64,000 nucleotides of DNA from an uncultured Flavobacteriaceae bacterium (GTDB taxonomy: Bacteria > Bacteroidota > Bacteroidia > Flavobacteriales > Flavobacteriaceae), in NCBI GenBank assembly GCA_905479475.1, contig CAJQMT010000002.1, forward strand, positions 1 to 64,000. The letters are read 5' to 3'. The notes under the pieces were generated by a model. That model was not told the DNA's origin and did not search any database. It worked only from the letters and a program-made list of their open reading frames with translations. This document shows, in pieces, positions 8,362 through 16,999 of the stretch (positions within the stretch are counted from its first letter, which is position 1; each line of letters begins with the position of its first letter). The position numbers and the translations under genes were made by a program.

Positions 8362-9747
8362 ATGCGATTGAATACTTCCTTGGCCATGATTGCCAGCCTT
8401 ACTCTTTTTATTGCCTGCTCAGATGACAGCACGCAAAGTTCTGACAACAACTCCTTTCCAGTTCCAGAAGGATATACCCTGGTCTGGTCTGACGAGTTCA
8501 ACGAAAATGAGATTGACTCCAATAAATGGAGTTACGAATTGGGAGATGGAACGGACTATGGTTTGAAACCAGGTTGGGGAAACAACGAAAAACAGTTGTA
8601 CACAGATTCTAGTGAAAATTCTTTTATCACTCAAGATGCTACAACATCTGCCTTGGCAATCACTGCTCTAAAAGACGGAGATGGATTTACTTCTGCAAAA
8701 GTAACCACACAAAATACCTTTACCACCCGATTTGGTCGTGTGAGCGTGCGCGCCAAAATTCCAAAAGGACAAGGTATGTGGCCTGCTATCTGGATGCTCG
8801 GTGCCAACAAAACTGACATCGACTGGCCTGGTTGCGGAGAAATTGACATCATGGAAATTCTGGGTCATGAAACAGACAAATTGCTCACGACTCTTCATTA
8901 TACAGGAGAAAACAACAAATACGAAACCATCGAAAACACGCATGTTTTAAGTACCGGAGATTTCAGCGAAAGCTACCACGAATACACCTTGGATTGGACA
9001 CCAGAAAAATTAAGTTTTTCTTTGGACAACAACTTTTTATACGAGGTTCCTATTGAAAGCGACATGAAGGAATACCTTCGCGATTTTTACCTCATTTTAA
9101 ATGTGGCTGTTGGTGGAAATTTACCAGGAGAGGTAGATGAAACGACTTCTTTTCCGCAAGCGATGTTGGTGGATTATGTGCGTGTCTACTCAAAAGACGA
9201 CCTTGACATTCCAGATGCCCCACCTTTGGATCTTGAAGAAGAAACGGTAGGACAGGTAATTGATGAAAGTTTGGCAAGCAATGCTATCCAAAGTGGTTTT
9301 ACAAGCTTTGGAGATTTAAAAGCGGCTAGCTGGGGGCCTGGTGCTCCTTTTATCTCGAGTTCCGAAACTGCCATCGAGGGTGAGCAAAGCCTGTCTTTTT
9401 CGTATCCTGGAGGAGAATGGGGTGGTAGTTTTATAGAACTCGAAACTCCAAAGAGCGTCCTCAACTACAATTCTCTTGTGTTTTCGTTGCACAAACCGAC
9501 AACATTGGTAGATGCCGAAATAAAATTAGAAAACCCTGACAACAAGGGTGCTGCGGTATTTTTGATAGATTATACACCCACAGACGTAAGCAATGGGTTT
9601 GTCGAATACAACATTCCTTTGTCCGACTTTACAGGTTTGGATTTGGAGAACCTGAGCATTCCATTCTCTATTTGGAACCCAAAAGACAGCGATGAAAATT
9701 ATTTCGAAGGGGAAATCCTTATTGACAATCTTTATTTTTCAAACTAG
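8362..9747 (+). CDS. GH16 beta-glucanase (laminarinase-type) lipoprotein with C-terminal beta-sandwich domain
   Basis: The N-terminus is a lipoprotein signal with Cys19 in LFIACSDD, so the enzyme is anchored to the outer membrane, probably at the surface or in the periplasm. The GH16 domain spans about residues 36-277 with the catalytic signature GEIDIMEILG, placing the nucleophile at Glu160 and the acid/base at Glu165. Related enzymes cleave beta-1,3-(1,4)-glucans such as laminarin; the exact substrate cannot be read from sequence. The last 165 residues look like a carbohydrate-binding beta-sandwich that I cannot assign to a CBM family. The gene is out of place: it sits between two Fnr-like paralogues inside a nitrate cluster, with no SusC/SusD partner nearby. 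A terminator follows it. Confidence 0.88.
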   Translation: MRLNTSLAMIASLTLFIACSDDSTQSSDNNSFPVPEGYTLVWSDEFNENEIDSNKWSYELGDGTDYGLKPGWGNNEKQLYTDSSENSFITQDATTSALAITALKDGDGFTSAKVTTQNTFTTRFGRVSVRAKIPKGQGMWPAIWMLGANKTDIDWPGCGEIDIMEILGHETDKLLTTLHYTGENNKYETIENTHVLSTGDFSESYHEYTLDWTPEKLSFSLDNNFLYEVPIESDMKEYLRDFYLILNVAVGGNLPGEVDETTSFPQAMLVDYVRVYSKDDLDIPDAPPLDLEEETVGQVIDESLASNAIQSGFTSFGDLKAASWGPGAPFISSSETAIEGEQSLSFSYPGGEWGGSFIELETPKSVLNYNSLVFSLHKPTTLVDAEIKLENPDNKGAAVFLIDYTPTDVSNGFVEYNIPLSDFTGLDLENLSIPFSIWNPKDSDENYFEGEILIDNLYFSN

Positions 9748-9797
9748 CTTTTTACAATATTTACGAAATTTTCTTTTTTTTAAAGAACCTTACCCTT

Positions 9798-9834
9798 GAA
9801 AAACGCCCGTACATTTTGTAAGGGCGTTTTTTTT
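9798..9834 (+). terminator. intrinsic terminator after the GH16 gene
   Basis: AAACGCCC and GGGCGTTT form the stem, extended by TAC/GTA inside the loop, followed by eight T. The remainder of the 330-base gap to the next gene (9748-10077) holds only the promoter of the second regulator. Confidence 0.85.
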
Positions 9835-9983
9835 GGCGTACATAATATTCCTGAAAGGAATAGTAAACTAAATAAGGTAGTGGAAAAACACCCAAACCTA
9901 TTCCTGTAAAAACGCAGTTTTCCTTATGGAAAAAAATGCATTTTCAGCTACACAAGTCCATATTTTAAGTAAGCTCTTCCAAC

Positions 9984-9991
9984 TAACTTTG
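9984..9991 (+). promoter_or_regulatory. -7 box of the second Fnr-like regulator
   Basis: TAACTTTG matches the Bacteroidota -7 consensus TAnnTTTG and lies 86 bases before the ATG. No TACGTA palindrome is present here, unlike the promoter of paralogue 1. Confidence 0.5.
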
Positions 9992-10077
9992 TACACTTTA
10001 GAAACCCATAGATTTGGTTTCTGATACACAAACTCTATAAAAGTATCTGGAAAAACGTTTCAAGAAAACAACCCATT

Positions 10078-10782
10078 ATGGCCAACTGCATCACTTGTGA
10101 AAACACAAACTGCTTGATTAAAAAAAATAGCAAAGACCCCAATATTCTTTCTTTCTTAAACAAAAAGCACACCATCAAATGTAAAAAGTCACAACAATTT
10201 ATCATGGAAGGAACCCCCGCCCATGGCCTCTTTTTTGCATTTAAAGGAAAAGTAAAAGTTCTCAAAACAGGCGTTGACGACAGAGAACAAATTGTTCGCT
10301 TTGCCAAAGATGGTGAAATCATTGGACACCGTGGTGGCTTTGGATCCTCCAAATACTATTCTATTTCTGCGCAAGCCCTTGAAAACACCACCCTGTGTTA
10401 CTTTGCCAAAGAAGACTTAAAAAACATCCTACTCGCCATTCCTAGACTCACATTTGAATTCATGCTTTTCTATGCAGACGAATTGAGTGAAAGTGAAACA
10501 CGCGTACGGAAATTGACACAAATGTCGGTTCGAGAACGTGTCATAGACTCCCTATTACACATGGAAAACAAATTCGGTTCTTCGGATGGACTTCTTTCCA
10601 TTACCCTTAGCCGAAAAGATTATGCCGATTATTCAGGCACCACCGAGGAACAAGTGATTCGGACACTCTCCGCATTGAAAAAAGAAAAACTCCTACTTGC
10701 CGAAGGAAGACGCTTGGGAATTCTAAATGCCAGCGCATTGAAAGCAGAAATTTCCAAACACACTTTCTCGCTGAACTCTTAA
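10078..10782 (+). CDS. Crp/Fnr family transcriptional regulator (Cys-rich, paralogue 2)
   Basis: This 234-aa protein is the same length as the regulator at 7547 and aligns with it end to end without obvious gaps. It keeps C4, C7, C12 and C35, the barrel cysteine (TTLCYF), and an almost identical recognition helix (YSGTTEEQVIRTL). The two probably arose by duplication and bind similar DNA, though their sensing domains have diverged. It lies upstream of nrtA on the same strand and is the best local candidate to bind the palindrome at 10931-10947. Whether it binds a [4Fe-4S] cluster, heme or nothing is not known from the sequence. Confidence 0.88.
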   Translation: MANCITCENTNCLIKKNSKDPNILSFLNKKHTIKCKKSQQFIMEGTPAHGLFFAFKGKVKVLKTGVDDREQIVRFAKDGEIIGHRGGFGSSKYYSISAQALENTTLCYFAKEDLKNILLAIPRLTFEFMLFYADELSESETRVRKLTQMSVRERVIDSLLHMENKFGSSDGLLSITLSRKDYADYSGTTEEQVIRTLSALKKEKLLLAEGRRLGILNASALKAEISKHTFSLNS

Positions 10783-10930
10783 TATTTAGGCTTTTACAAC
10801 CTAATAATAACAAATTCAAAGCACTAATAAGCCTCCAGTGACAAGAATCGAAAAGGTTTTAATTGATAAAACCTGCAATCTGTCAGTTTTTTAAATGATT
10901 AATCACCTCTTAAAACCGGTGTAAAAAATT

Positions 10931-10982
10931 GTTTAACACTGTAAAACCTCATAACTAAAAACAGACCTTGAATCTATCTTTG
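10931..10982 (+). promoter_or_regulatory. nrtA promoter with 17-bp Fnr-like palindrome
   Basis: GTTTAACACTGTAAAAC (10931-10947) is a near-perfect palindrome centred on one base, with the symmetric core ACAcTGT. A -7 box TATCTTTG follows at 10975-10982. The palindrome centre lies roughly 40-50 bases upstream of the likely transcription start, where Crp/Fnr proteins commonly activate. The remaining bases between 10783 and 11026 show no gene. Confidence 0.5.
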
Positions 10983-11026
10983 CCCTATCACATTGAAACA
11001 AAAAATCATTAATTTAAAATAAGAGT

Positions 11027-12400
11027 ATGAAATCAACATTTGTAAAAGTAACAGCATTGGCTACCTTACTCCTCACCATATCTTGTGGAGGGAAAGACAG
11101 CAAGAAAAAAGAAGAAACCAAAGCAACACCAGAAGTAAGTGCCTCTTTGGAAATTGAAAAACCACAATTGACCTTTGGTTTTATCAAATTGACCGATATG
11201 GCACCTTTGGCTATTGCCAAAGAAAAAGGATTTTTTGAAGAAGAGGGTTTGTTTGTCTCAGTGGAAGCCCAGTCCAACTGGAAAAACATTTTAGACAGAG
11301 TTATTGACGGTCAATTGGACGGTTCTCACATGCTAGCGGGACAGCCTATTGCGGCAGGAGCTGGCTATGGTCGTCAAGCAGAACTCGTTACCCCTTTTTC
11401 TATGGACTTGAACGGAAATGGAATTACCGTATCCAACGATGTTTGGTCTAAAATGAAACCAAACATTCCAAAAGATGAAAATGGAAAACCAATACACCCT
11501 ATTAGTGCAGAATCTTTAAAGCCGGTTATTTCAGACTACAAAAACAACGGAAAAGCCTTCAAAATGGGAATGGTATTTCCAGTATCTACACACAATTATG
11601 AAATTCGTTACTGGTTGGCAGCTGCTGGAATCCACCCAGGAATGTATTCTGCAGAAAATATCCAAGGACAAATCGACGCAGAAGTACTACTATCTGTAAC
11701 ACCACCGCCACAAATGCCCGCTACTTTAGAAGCAGGAACTATTTATGGATACTGTGTAGGAGAACCATGGAACCAACAAGCCGTATTCAAAGGAATTGGA
11801 GTTCCAGTAACAACAAACTACGACATCTGGAAGAACAACCCAGAGAAAGTATTTGTAATGACTAAAAAATTTGTAGAGCAGTACCCAAATACAGCCGTTG
11901 CTGTAACCAAAGCATTGATCAGAGCCGGAAAATGGTTGGATACTCCTGGAAACAGAGAAGAAGCAGTGAAAATATTATCAATGTCACAATACGTAGGAGC
12001 TGACGAAGTGGTATTGGCCAACTCAATGACAGGTACTTTTGAATTCGAAAAAGGAGACAAAAGATCGATGCCAGACTTCAACGTATTCTACCGTTACAAT
12101 GCAACCTACCCTTTCTATTCAGATGCAGTTTGGTTCTTGACTCAGATGAGAAGATGGGGACAAATTACAACAGAAAAGCCAGCAGCATGGTATGCAGAAA
12201 AAGCAAAAGAAATCTACCGTCCTGATATCTGGGAAAAAGCAGCAAAAATCTTAGCAGCAGAAGGAAAAATTCCTGCTACGGACATTCCGGAAACAGACGG
12301 ATACAAGCCAGCAACCACAGATTTTATTGACGGGAAAAACTACGATGCAAAAGATCCTGTTGGATACATCAACAGTTTCAAAATCGGAAACAAAGACTAA
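11027..12400 (+). CDS. nrtA: Nitrate ABC transporter substrate-binding lipoprotein
   Basis: The signal peptide ends in a lipobox, LLLTISCGG with Cys20, so the protein is lipid-anchored in the periplasm. The mature part belongs to the NrtA/CmpA/SsuA class ([43 protein letters not shown]). It should bind nitrate or nitrite and hand it to NrtB; bicarbonate-binding CmpA is a close relative, but the surrounding nitrate genes favour nitrate. At 457 aa it is the normal length. It is the first gene of nrtABCD and is separated from nrtB by a 176-base structured region. Confidence 0.92.
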   Translation: MKSTFVKVTALATLLLTISCGGKDSKKKEETKATPEVSASLEIEKPQLTFGFIKLTDMAPLAIAKEKGFFEEEGLFVSVEAQSNWKNILDRVIDGQLDGSHMLAGQPIAAGAGYGRQAELVTPFSMDLNGNGITVSNDVWSKMKPNIPKDENGKPIHPISAESLKPVISDYKNNGKAFKMGMVFPVSTHNYEIRYWLAAAGIHPGMYSAENIQGQIDAEVLLSVTPPPQMPATLEAGTIYGYCVGEPWNQQAVFKGIGVPVTTNYDIWKNNPEKVFVMTKKFVEQYPNTAVAVTKALIRAGKWLDTPGNREEAVKILSMSQYVGADEVVLANSMTGTFEFEKGDKRSMPDFNVFYRYNATYPFYSDAVWFLTQMRRWGQITTEKPAAWYAEKAKEIYRPDIWEKAAKILAAEGKIPATDIPETDGYKPATTDFIDGKNYDAKDPVGYINSFKIGNKD

Positions 12401-12430
12401 AAACGCTCCACAAAAATATGCCATCGAGCA

Positions 12431-12540
12431 TCTCAATTAAAATTTGAGAGATATCGAGAAACCTGTTTCCATCTTAAAACACTGTTTCTCGATATTCTTT
12501 TCTCCTTCAATCTAGGTTGAAGGAGAAAATTTCTCGATAA
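12431..12540 (+). repeat. Stacked inverted repeats between nrtA and nrtB
   Basis: Three stem-loops follow one another: TCTCAA/TTGAGA (12431-12449), ATATCGAGAAAC with GTTTCTCGATAT (12451-12495, 12-bp perfect stem, 21-base loop), and TTTTCTCCTTCAA with TTGAAGGAGAAAA (12498-12529, 13-bp perfect stem, 6-base loop). A third TTTCTCGAT copy at 12530-12538 could replace the right arm of the second stem, giving alternative folds. None ends in a T run, so an RNA-stability or attenuation element is more likely than a full terminator. Confidence 0.7.
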
Positions 12541-12576
12541 GACAGATTCATAAAAGAACTCAGCAAAACAAACAAA

Positions 12577-13677
12577 ATGAAAGATTCTATCATCAAAGGA
12601 TTCCGATTTATCGGACTTGGTTTTTTTGAACCACTCGTAAGACTAATTGCCGGCGAGGACTCGAGAAAAAACAGTACAGAAGTTTTAAAGAAAATAATCG
12701 CTCCAATCGCTTCTATTCTATTATTTATTGGAATTTGGTACAGCGGATCCAAATCGCTTTTCAATACAGAGGCCAACTACAAAATAGAAAAAGTACGCAA
12801 AGAACAAGGTGATGAAGAAGCCGCTAAAATGAAAGCCTGTATTGAATCTGGAGATGTGAGCTGTCAACCCAATACACTGCCTTCTCCTTCTCAAGTTTGG
12901 GCGTCTTACAAGCTGCTTTTGAAAGATCACAAAATCATTAGTGCGGACAAAGATGCTTTCAAGCAAAAAACAGCTGCCATGAATGAGAAGAGAGTCGCGC
13001 AAGGAAAAAATCCGATTGTATATACCGGAAGACCTTCTTTTGTAGACCAGATAAAAACAAGTATCAAAACGGTATTCGCAGGATTTTTATTGGCGCTGCT
13101 TATTGCCACTCCAATCGGTATTATTATTGGGCTGAGTGAAACCTTGAGAACTTCTTTCAACTGGTTGATTCAAATTTTAAAACCTGTGTCACCCGTAGTT
13201 TGGTTGTTGTTGGTTTTTATGATCGTCAAAACATTGACAAAAGATTCTAACGGAGATACCTCTTTTATCATCTCGTTTATCAGTGTAGGACTTTGTTCTA
13301 TGTGGGCAACTTTGGTAAATACAGCCATGGGAGTTTCTTCGGTAGACAAAGATTACATCAATGTCGCAAAAGTATTGAAACTCGGTTCGCTTCAAAAAAT
13401 ATTCAAAGTAATCCTTCCAGCCTCTTTGCCTCTTATTTTTACGGGATTGAGAATTACCCTATCGGTAGCATGGATGGTATTGATTGCCATTGAACTCTTG
13501 GCACAAAGTCCAGGATTGGGCTCATTTGTATGGGAAGAATTCCAAAACGGAGCCAACGATTCCAACTCTAAGATAATTGTTGCCATGTTTGTGATTGGTT
13601 TTATTGGATTCTTACTGGACAGAATTATGCTGACTATCCAAAAATTTATCTCATTTGATAAAAACGAAGGCATCTAA
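12577..13677 (+). CDS. nrtB: Nitrate ABC transporter permease
   Basis: This is the inner-membrane permease of the nitrate importer. One membrane segment lies near residues 45-60, followed by a soluble stretch of about 95 residues, and then the BPD_transp_1 domain with several segments (FAGFLLALLIATPIGIIIG, WLIQILKPVSPVVWLLL) and the EAA-type loop around VAKVLKLGSLQKIFKVILP that contacts the ATPases. Its 366 aa exceed the cyanobacterial permease because of the extra periplasmic stretch between the first two segments. It follows nrtA after the stem-loop region and precedes the two ATPase genes. Confidence 0.92.
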   Translation: MKDSIIKGFRFIGLGFFEPLVRLIAGEDSRKNSTEVLKKIIAPIASILLFIGIWYSGSKSLFNTEANYKIEKVRKEQGDEEAAKMKACIESGDVSCQPNTLPSPSQVWASYKLLLKDHKIISADKDAFKQKTAAMNEKRVAQGKNPIVYTGRPSFVDQIKTSIKTVFAGFLLALLIATPIGIIIGLSETLRTSFNWLIQILKPVSPVVWLLLVFMIVKTLTKDSNGDTSFIISFISVGLCSMWATLVNTAMGVSSVDKDYINVAKVLKLGSLQKIFKVILPASLPLIFTGLRITLSVAWMVLIAIELLAQSPGLGSFVWEEFQNGANDSNSKIIVAMFVIGFIGFLLDRIMLTIQKFISFDKNEGI

Positions 13678-13685
13678 CAAACTAC

Positions 13686-13727
13686 TTTGTGCTGTGAACA
13701 GCAGTCAAACATTGTTCACAGCACAAA
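13686..13727 (+). repeat. 15-bp perfect hairpin between nrtB and nrtC
   Basis: TTTGTGCTGTGAACA (13686-13700) pairs with TGTTCACAGCACAAA (13713-13727) across a 12-base loop. On the plus strand it is followed by A rather than T, so it is not a normal intrinsic terminator for nrtB; a barrier to 3' exonucleases or a processing site is more likely. Confidence 0.75.
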
Positions 13728-13786
13728 AAAACAAGAACAAACGATTGAATCGCCTCACATAGATAGGCTCTTAAAGAATAAGTAAA

Positions 13787-14644
13787 ATGGCATATTTAGA
13801 ATTGAACAACGTAACAAAAACCTATGGCACTGGTGAGAACACCACCAAGGTTTTGGACAATATCAACCTTCATATTGAAGAAGGAGAGTTTGTTGCCATC
13901 GTAGGATTTACAGGTAGTGGAAAAACAACCTTGGTAAATTTGATCAACGGTCTCGAAAAACCGACCAGCGGTGAGGTTTTATTCAAAGGAAAACCCGTAG
14001 AAGATACCAGCCATGAACGAGGTGTTATCTTTCAGAATTACTCCTTACTTCCGTGGTTGACAGTCTATCAAAATGTAGAAATGGCAGTAAAAGAAGCCTT
14101 TCCAAAAAAACCGAAAAAATTCATTGACCAACGTATCAAAGAATACGTGGAAATGGTAAGTCTTTCACATGCCATCCACAAAAGACCCAAAGAACTATCA
14201 GGAGGTATGCGACAACGCGTATCTGTTGCCCGAGCCTTGTCTATGGATCCTGAAATGATCATCATGGACGAACCTTTGGGGGCTTTAGATGCACTGACAC
14301 GCGGAAATCTTCAAGACGAAATTTTAAATATTTGGAACAAAAACAAACGCACCGCACTCCTCATTACAAATGATGTGGACGAAGGGATTTACATGGCTGA
14401 TCGAATCATTCCATTACGCCCGGGACCAAAAGCAACTTTGGGGCCTGAATTTAAAATTGACATTGAACGACCTCGTGACAAAACAGCATTGAACGACAAC
14501 GCTTCCTTTAAGAAAACGAGAAATGAAATCATCGAGTATTTGATGGAGATCGGAAACGAACGCTCTTCAAATTCAGAAATACAGTACGAACTACCTGACA
14601 TCCAACCGAAAGATTTGCGATGGGAATTCAAAGCTTCTAAATAA
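13787..14644 (+). CDS. nrtC: Nitrate ABC transporter ATPase, NrtC-like (no C-terminal binding domain)
   Basis: This is one of two ATP-binding subunits of the importer. Walker A is [10 protein letters not shown], the signature is [14 protein letters not shown] and Walker B is [11 protein letters not shown]. The usual switch histidine is replaced: the motif reads [10 protein letters not shown] instead of ITHD. At 285 aa it lacks the substrate-binding-like C-terminal domain of cyanobacterial NrtC. It lies 7 bases upstream of nrtD, and the pair probably form a heterodimer. Together with the altered signature in NrtD this predicts one degenerate ATP site. Confidence 0.88.
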   Translation: MAYLELNNVTKTYGTGENTTKVLDNINLHIEEGEFVAIVGFTGSGKTTLVNLINGLEKPTSGEVLFKGKPVEDTSHERGVIFQNYSLLPWLTVYQNVEMAVKEAFPKKPKKFIDQRIKEYVEMVSLSHAIHKRPKELSGGMRQRVSVARALSMDPEMIIMDEPLGALDALTRGNLQDEILNIWNKNKRTALLITNDVDEGIYMADRIIPLRPGPKATLGPEFKIDIERPRDKTALNDNASFKKTRNEIIEYLMEIGNERSSNSEIQYELPDIQPKDLRWEFKASK

Positions 14645-14651
14645 TACGATC

Positions 14652-15455
14652 ATGAAAACAAGCATACTTCAAGAAAAATTTGCGCCAGCCGAAACGATGT
14701 TGGACTTACAAAAATTAAAAAAAGTATACCCTACTCCAAAAGGGGATTACGTCGTATTGGAAGACTTGAACCTCCAAGTGAAAAAAGAAGAATTCATCAC
14801 CATTATTGGACATTCTGGTTGTGGAAAAACAACCATGCTTTCCATGATTGCTGGATTGAATGAAATTTCTGGAGGAAAAATCTCGGTACTAGGATCTTCG
14901 ATCAAAGGCCCTGGACCCGACAGAGGTGTTATTTTCCAAGCACCCAGTTTGATGCCCTGGATGACCGCTTTTGAAAATGTCATGCTCGGTGTGAAAAAAG
15001 TATTTCCACACGGAACCAAAAAAGAAAGAGAAGACATCTGTAAATACTACTTGAGTAAAGTAGGATTGGAGGGTTCTTTTCACAAAAGAGCTTCTGAACT
15101 TTCCCAAGGAATGCAACAACGTGTCGGAATTGCCAGAGCGTTTGCCATCAAACCCAAAGTACTTCTTTTAGACGAACCTTTTGGAATGTTAGATTCTTTG
15201 ACACGGGGTGAATTGCAAGATGTTCTGATAGAAATCTGGAACAAAGAAAAAATTACCGCAGTTATGATTACACATGATGTAGACGAAGCGATATTTCTTT
15301 CCGATAGAGTGGTGATGATGACCAGCGGACCAAAGGCAAAAATTGGAGATATTCTTCCCATTGGATTTGAACGACCTCGTTCGAGAAAAGCCGTACTCAC
15401 ACATGACGATTACTACAAGTACAGAAAACATTTGATCGATTTCCTAGAACATTAA
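14652..15455 (+). CDS. nrtD: Nitrate ABC transporter ATPase, NrtD-like
   Basis: This is the second ATP-binding subunit. Walker A is [10 protein letters not shown], Walker B is [11 protein letters not shown], and the switch motif is the canonical ITHDVDEA. The signature is altered to [10 protein letters not shown] instead of LSGGQ. It starts directly after nrtC and ends the transporter operon; the porin gene follows after 137 bases with its own promoter. Length (267 aa) is typical for NrtD, SsuB and TauB; nitrate specificity comes from the context. Confidence 0.88.
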   Translation: MKTSILQEKFAPAETMLDLQKLKKVYPTPKGDYVVLEDLNLQVKKEEFITIIGHSGCGKTTMLSMIAGLNEISGGKISVLGSSIKGPGPDRGVIFQAPSLMPWMTAFENVMLGVKKVFPHGTKKEREDICKYYLSKVGLEGSFHKRASELSQGMQQRVGIARAFAIKPKVLLLDEPFGMLDSLTRGELQDVLIEIWNKEKITAVMITHDVDEAIFLSDRVVMMTSGPKAKIGDILPIGFERPRSRKAVLTHDDYYKYRKHLIDFLEH

Positions 15456-15456
15456 A

Positions 15457-15545
15457 ACTGTTTAAAAACAGGGGTACAGTGCTATAAAAAGACCTTAAAA
15501 CCTGTTTTTTATCATATTCTGTATTTCAAATTGAAACTACATTTG
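15457..15545 (+). promoter_or_regulatory. Porin promoter region
   Basis: A -7 box TACATTTG lies at 15538-15545. Upstream are the imperfect palindrome CTGTTTAAAAACAG (15458-15471), a TACAGTG element at 15475 that resembles the core of the nrtA operator, and CTTAAAACCTG near 15503, which is close to CTTAAAACCGG before nrtA. AAAAACAGG and CCTGTTTTT can also pair and end in a T run, so a weak terminator for nrtD is possible. Confidence 0.4.
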
Positions 15546-15592
15546 TCAACATAAAACAACAACTATAATAGCAACCCTTAAAATAACAAAAA

Positions 15593-16777
15593 ATGAAACT
15601 CAAAAATTTAATCTTTACAGTGGCAGTACTTGCTTCGACAAGCATGTTTGCCCAATTCTCATTAAGTGGTGAATTTAGACCTCGTACAGAATGGTTCGGT
15701 CACGGACAAAAAGCAACAGCCTTAGAGGGAACGAAGGGATATCTTTCAACAAGCGTAAGAGCAGCCTTGAAAGGAACCTACAAATCAGAAGGATACACCT
15801 TATTTACAAGCTTTCAAGAAGTGTTTAAATTTGGAGATCGCGCACAAATTTCTCCTGCTGGAAACGGAAACTTCCGTGTGCAAGAAGCTTGGGCAGACAT
15901 CAAATTGAACGACGCACTTAGCTTGAAATTTGGTCGCCAACCTCTTTCTTACGATGACCAACGAATTTTAGGAGGTCTTGGATGGGCTCAGCAAGCAAGA
16001 ACCCACGATGCAGGAGTCTTCAAATACAAAAAAGGAGGCTACAATTTAGACTTAGGTTTTGCATTGAACACACCTACCTCTGCAATCTACGACCAAGCTG
16101 CCGCATTCTCATACAGAGAAATGGCTTTTGTTCGTGCGAACAAAAAGTACAAAAACTTAAACTTGAGCGCTTTGATCTTGTCAAATACTTACCAGAACGG
16201 AAGCGAAGACAAATCAAGTCTTTTGACAGCAGGTCTTCATGCAGACTTAAAGCTTAACAAATTGACACTTACAGCAAATGCATATTTACAAGAAGGAGAC
16301 CGATTGAATGATGTAGCCGTAGAAGGTGCTTATTTGGCAAGCCTTTTGGCAAAATACAAAGCTACAGGAAAAACAACTTTCAAAGCAGGTTTCGAAACAA
16401 TTTCTGGGAAAACAGACGATTCTGCAGCTTTCTTCCCTTTGTATGGAACCAACCATGCTTTCAACGGTTTGATGGATAGATTTTATGTAGGAAACCACGG
16501 AAATGCTGGAGGGCTGAACGATCTACAATTGGGAGTTTCAACAAAAATCTCTGGTTTGGCAGTAAGCTTGACAGGGCATTACTTTACAGAAGTTGAAGAT
16601 CTTGATGGACTTGGAAGTGACCTAGGGTCAGAATTGGATTTGGTAGTTGCCAAAAAGTTCAAAGATTTCAAATTGGTAGGAGGATACTCTCAATTCTTTG
16701 AACCATCTGAAGTTGTTGGTAAAGACACACAAAACTGGGCTTGGTTAATGCTCATCATTTCTCCTAAATTCTTGTAA
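15593..16777 (+). CDS. Alginate-export-type outer-membrane porin
   Basis: A signal peptide (about residues 1-20, ending SMFAQ) is followed by a beta-barrel rich in alternating aromatic and polar strands, beginning FSLSGEFRPRTEWF. The sequence resembles the alginate_exp/porin family of Bacteroidota, in which the name reflects homology and not a proven alginate function. It follows nrtABCD directly and is bounded by its own promoter and terminator, so I infer that it lets nitrate or nitrite across the outer membrane. Family assignment is good; substrate is inferred from position. Confidence 0.72.
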   Translation: MKLKNLIFTVAVLASTSMFAQFSLSGEFRPRTEWFGHGQKATALEGTKGYLSTSVRAALKGTYKSEGYTLFTSFQEVFKFGDRAQISPAGNGNFRVQEAWADIKLNDALSLKFGRQPLSYDDQRILGGLGWAQQARTHDAGVFKYKKGGYNLDLGFALNTPTSAIYDQAAAFSYREMAFVRANKKYKNLNLSALILSNTYQNGSEDKSSLLTAGLHADLKLNKLTLTANAYLQEGDRLNDVAVEGAYLASLLAKYKATGKTTFKAGFETISGKTDDSAAFFPLYGTNHAFNGLMDRFYVGNHGNAGGLNDLQLGVSTKISGLAVSLTGHYFTEVEDLDGLGSDLGSELDLVVAKKFKDFKLVGGYSQFFEPSEVVGKDTQNWAWLMLIISPKFL

Positions 16778-16802
16778 GAACTTTCTTAAAATCTGATAAT
16801 CT

Positions 16803-16827
16803 AAAACTGCCTTCGGGCAGTTTTTTT
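16803..16827 (+). terminator. intrinsic terminator after the porin gene
   Basis: AAAACTGCC-TTCG-GGCAG followed by seven T: a short stem closed by a stable UUCG tetraloop. Confidence 0.9.
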
Positions 16828-16999
16828 GTTTTTAACAGATTCATTTCTGTTATTCGACAGTTTTTTTATTGAGACACACCCCTTTTTAAATGGGTAAAAA
16901 AGTGGACTTCGCATGCTCATTCTCATAAAATGAATCTTCAATACAACCTATTTTTACCATGCAAGAAAAAACAGTGTAAACCCTTTAAAACAAAATCTT

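Noticed and set aside
11027-15455. Bicarbonate (cmp) or sulfonate (ssu) transporter instead of nrt
   Set aside because: The families are close, but every functional neighbour concerns nitrate or nitrite, so nitrate is preferred.
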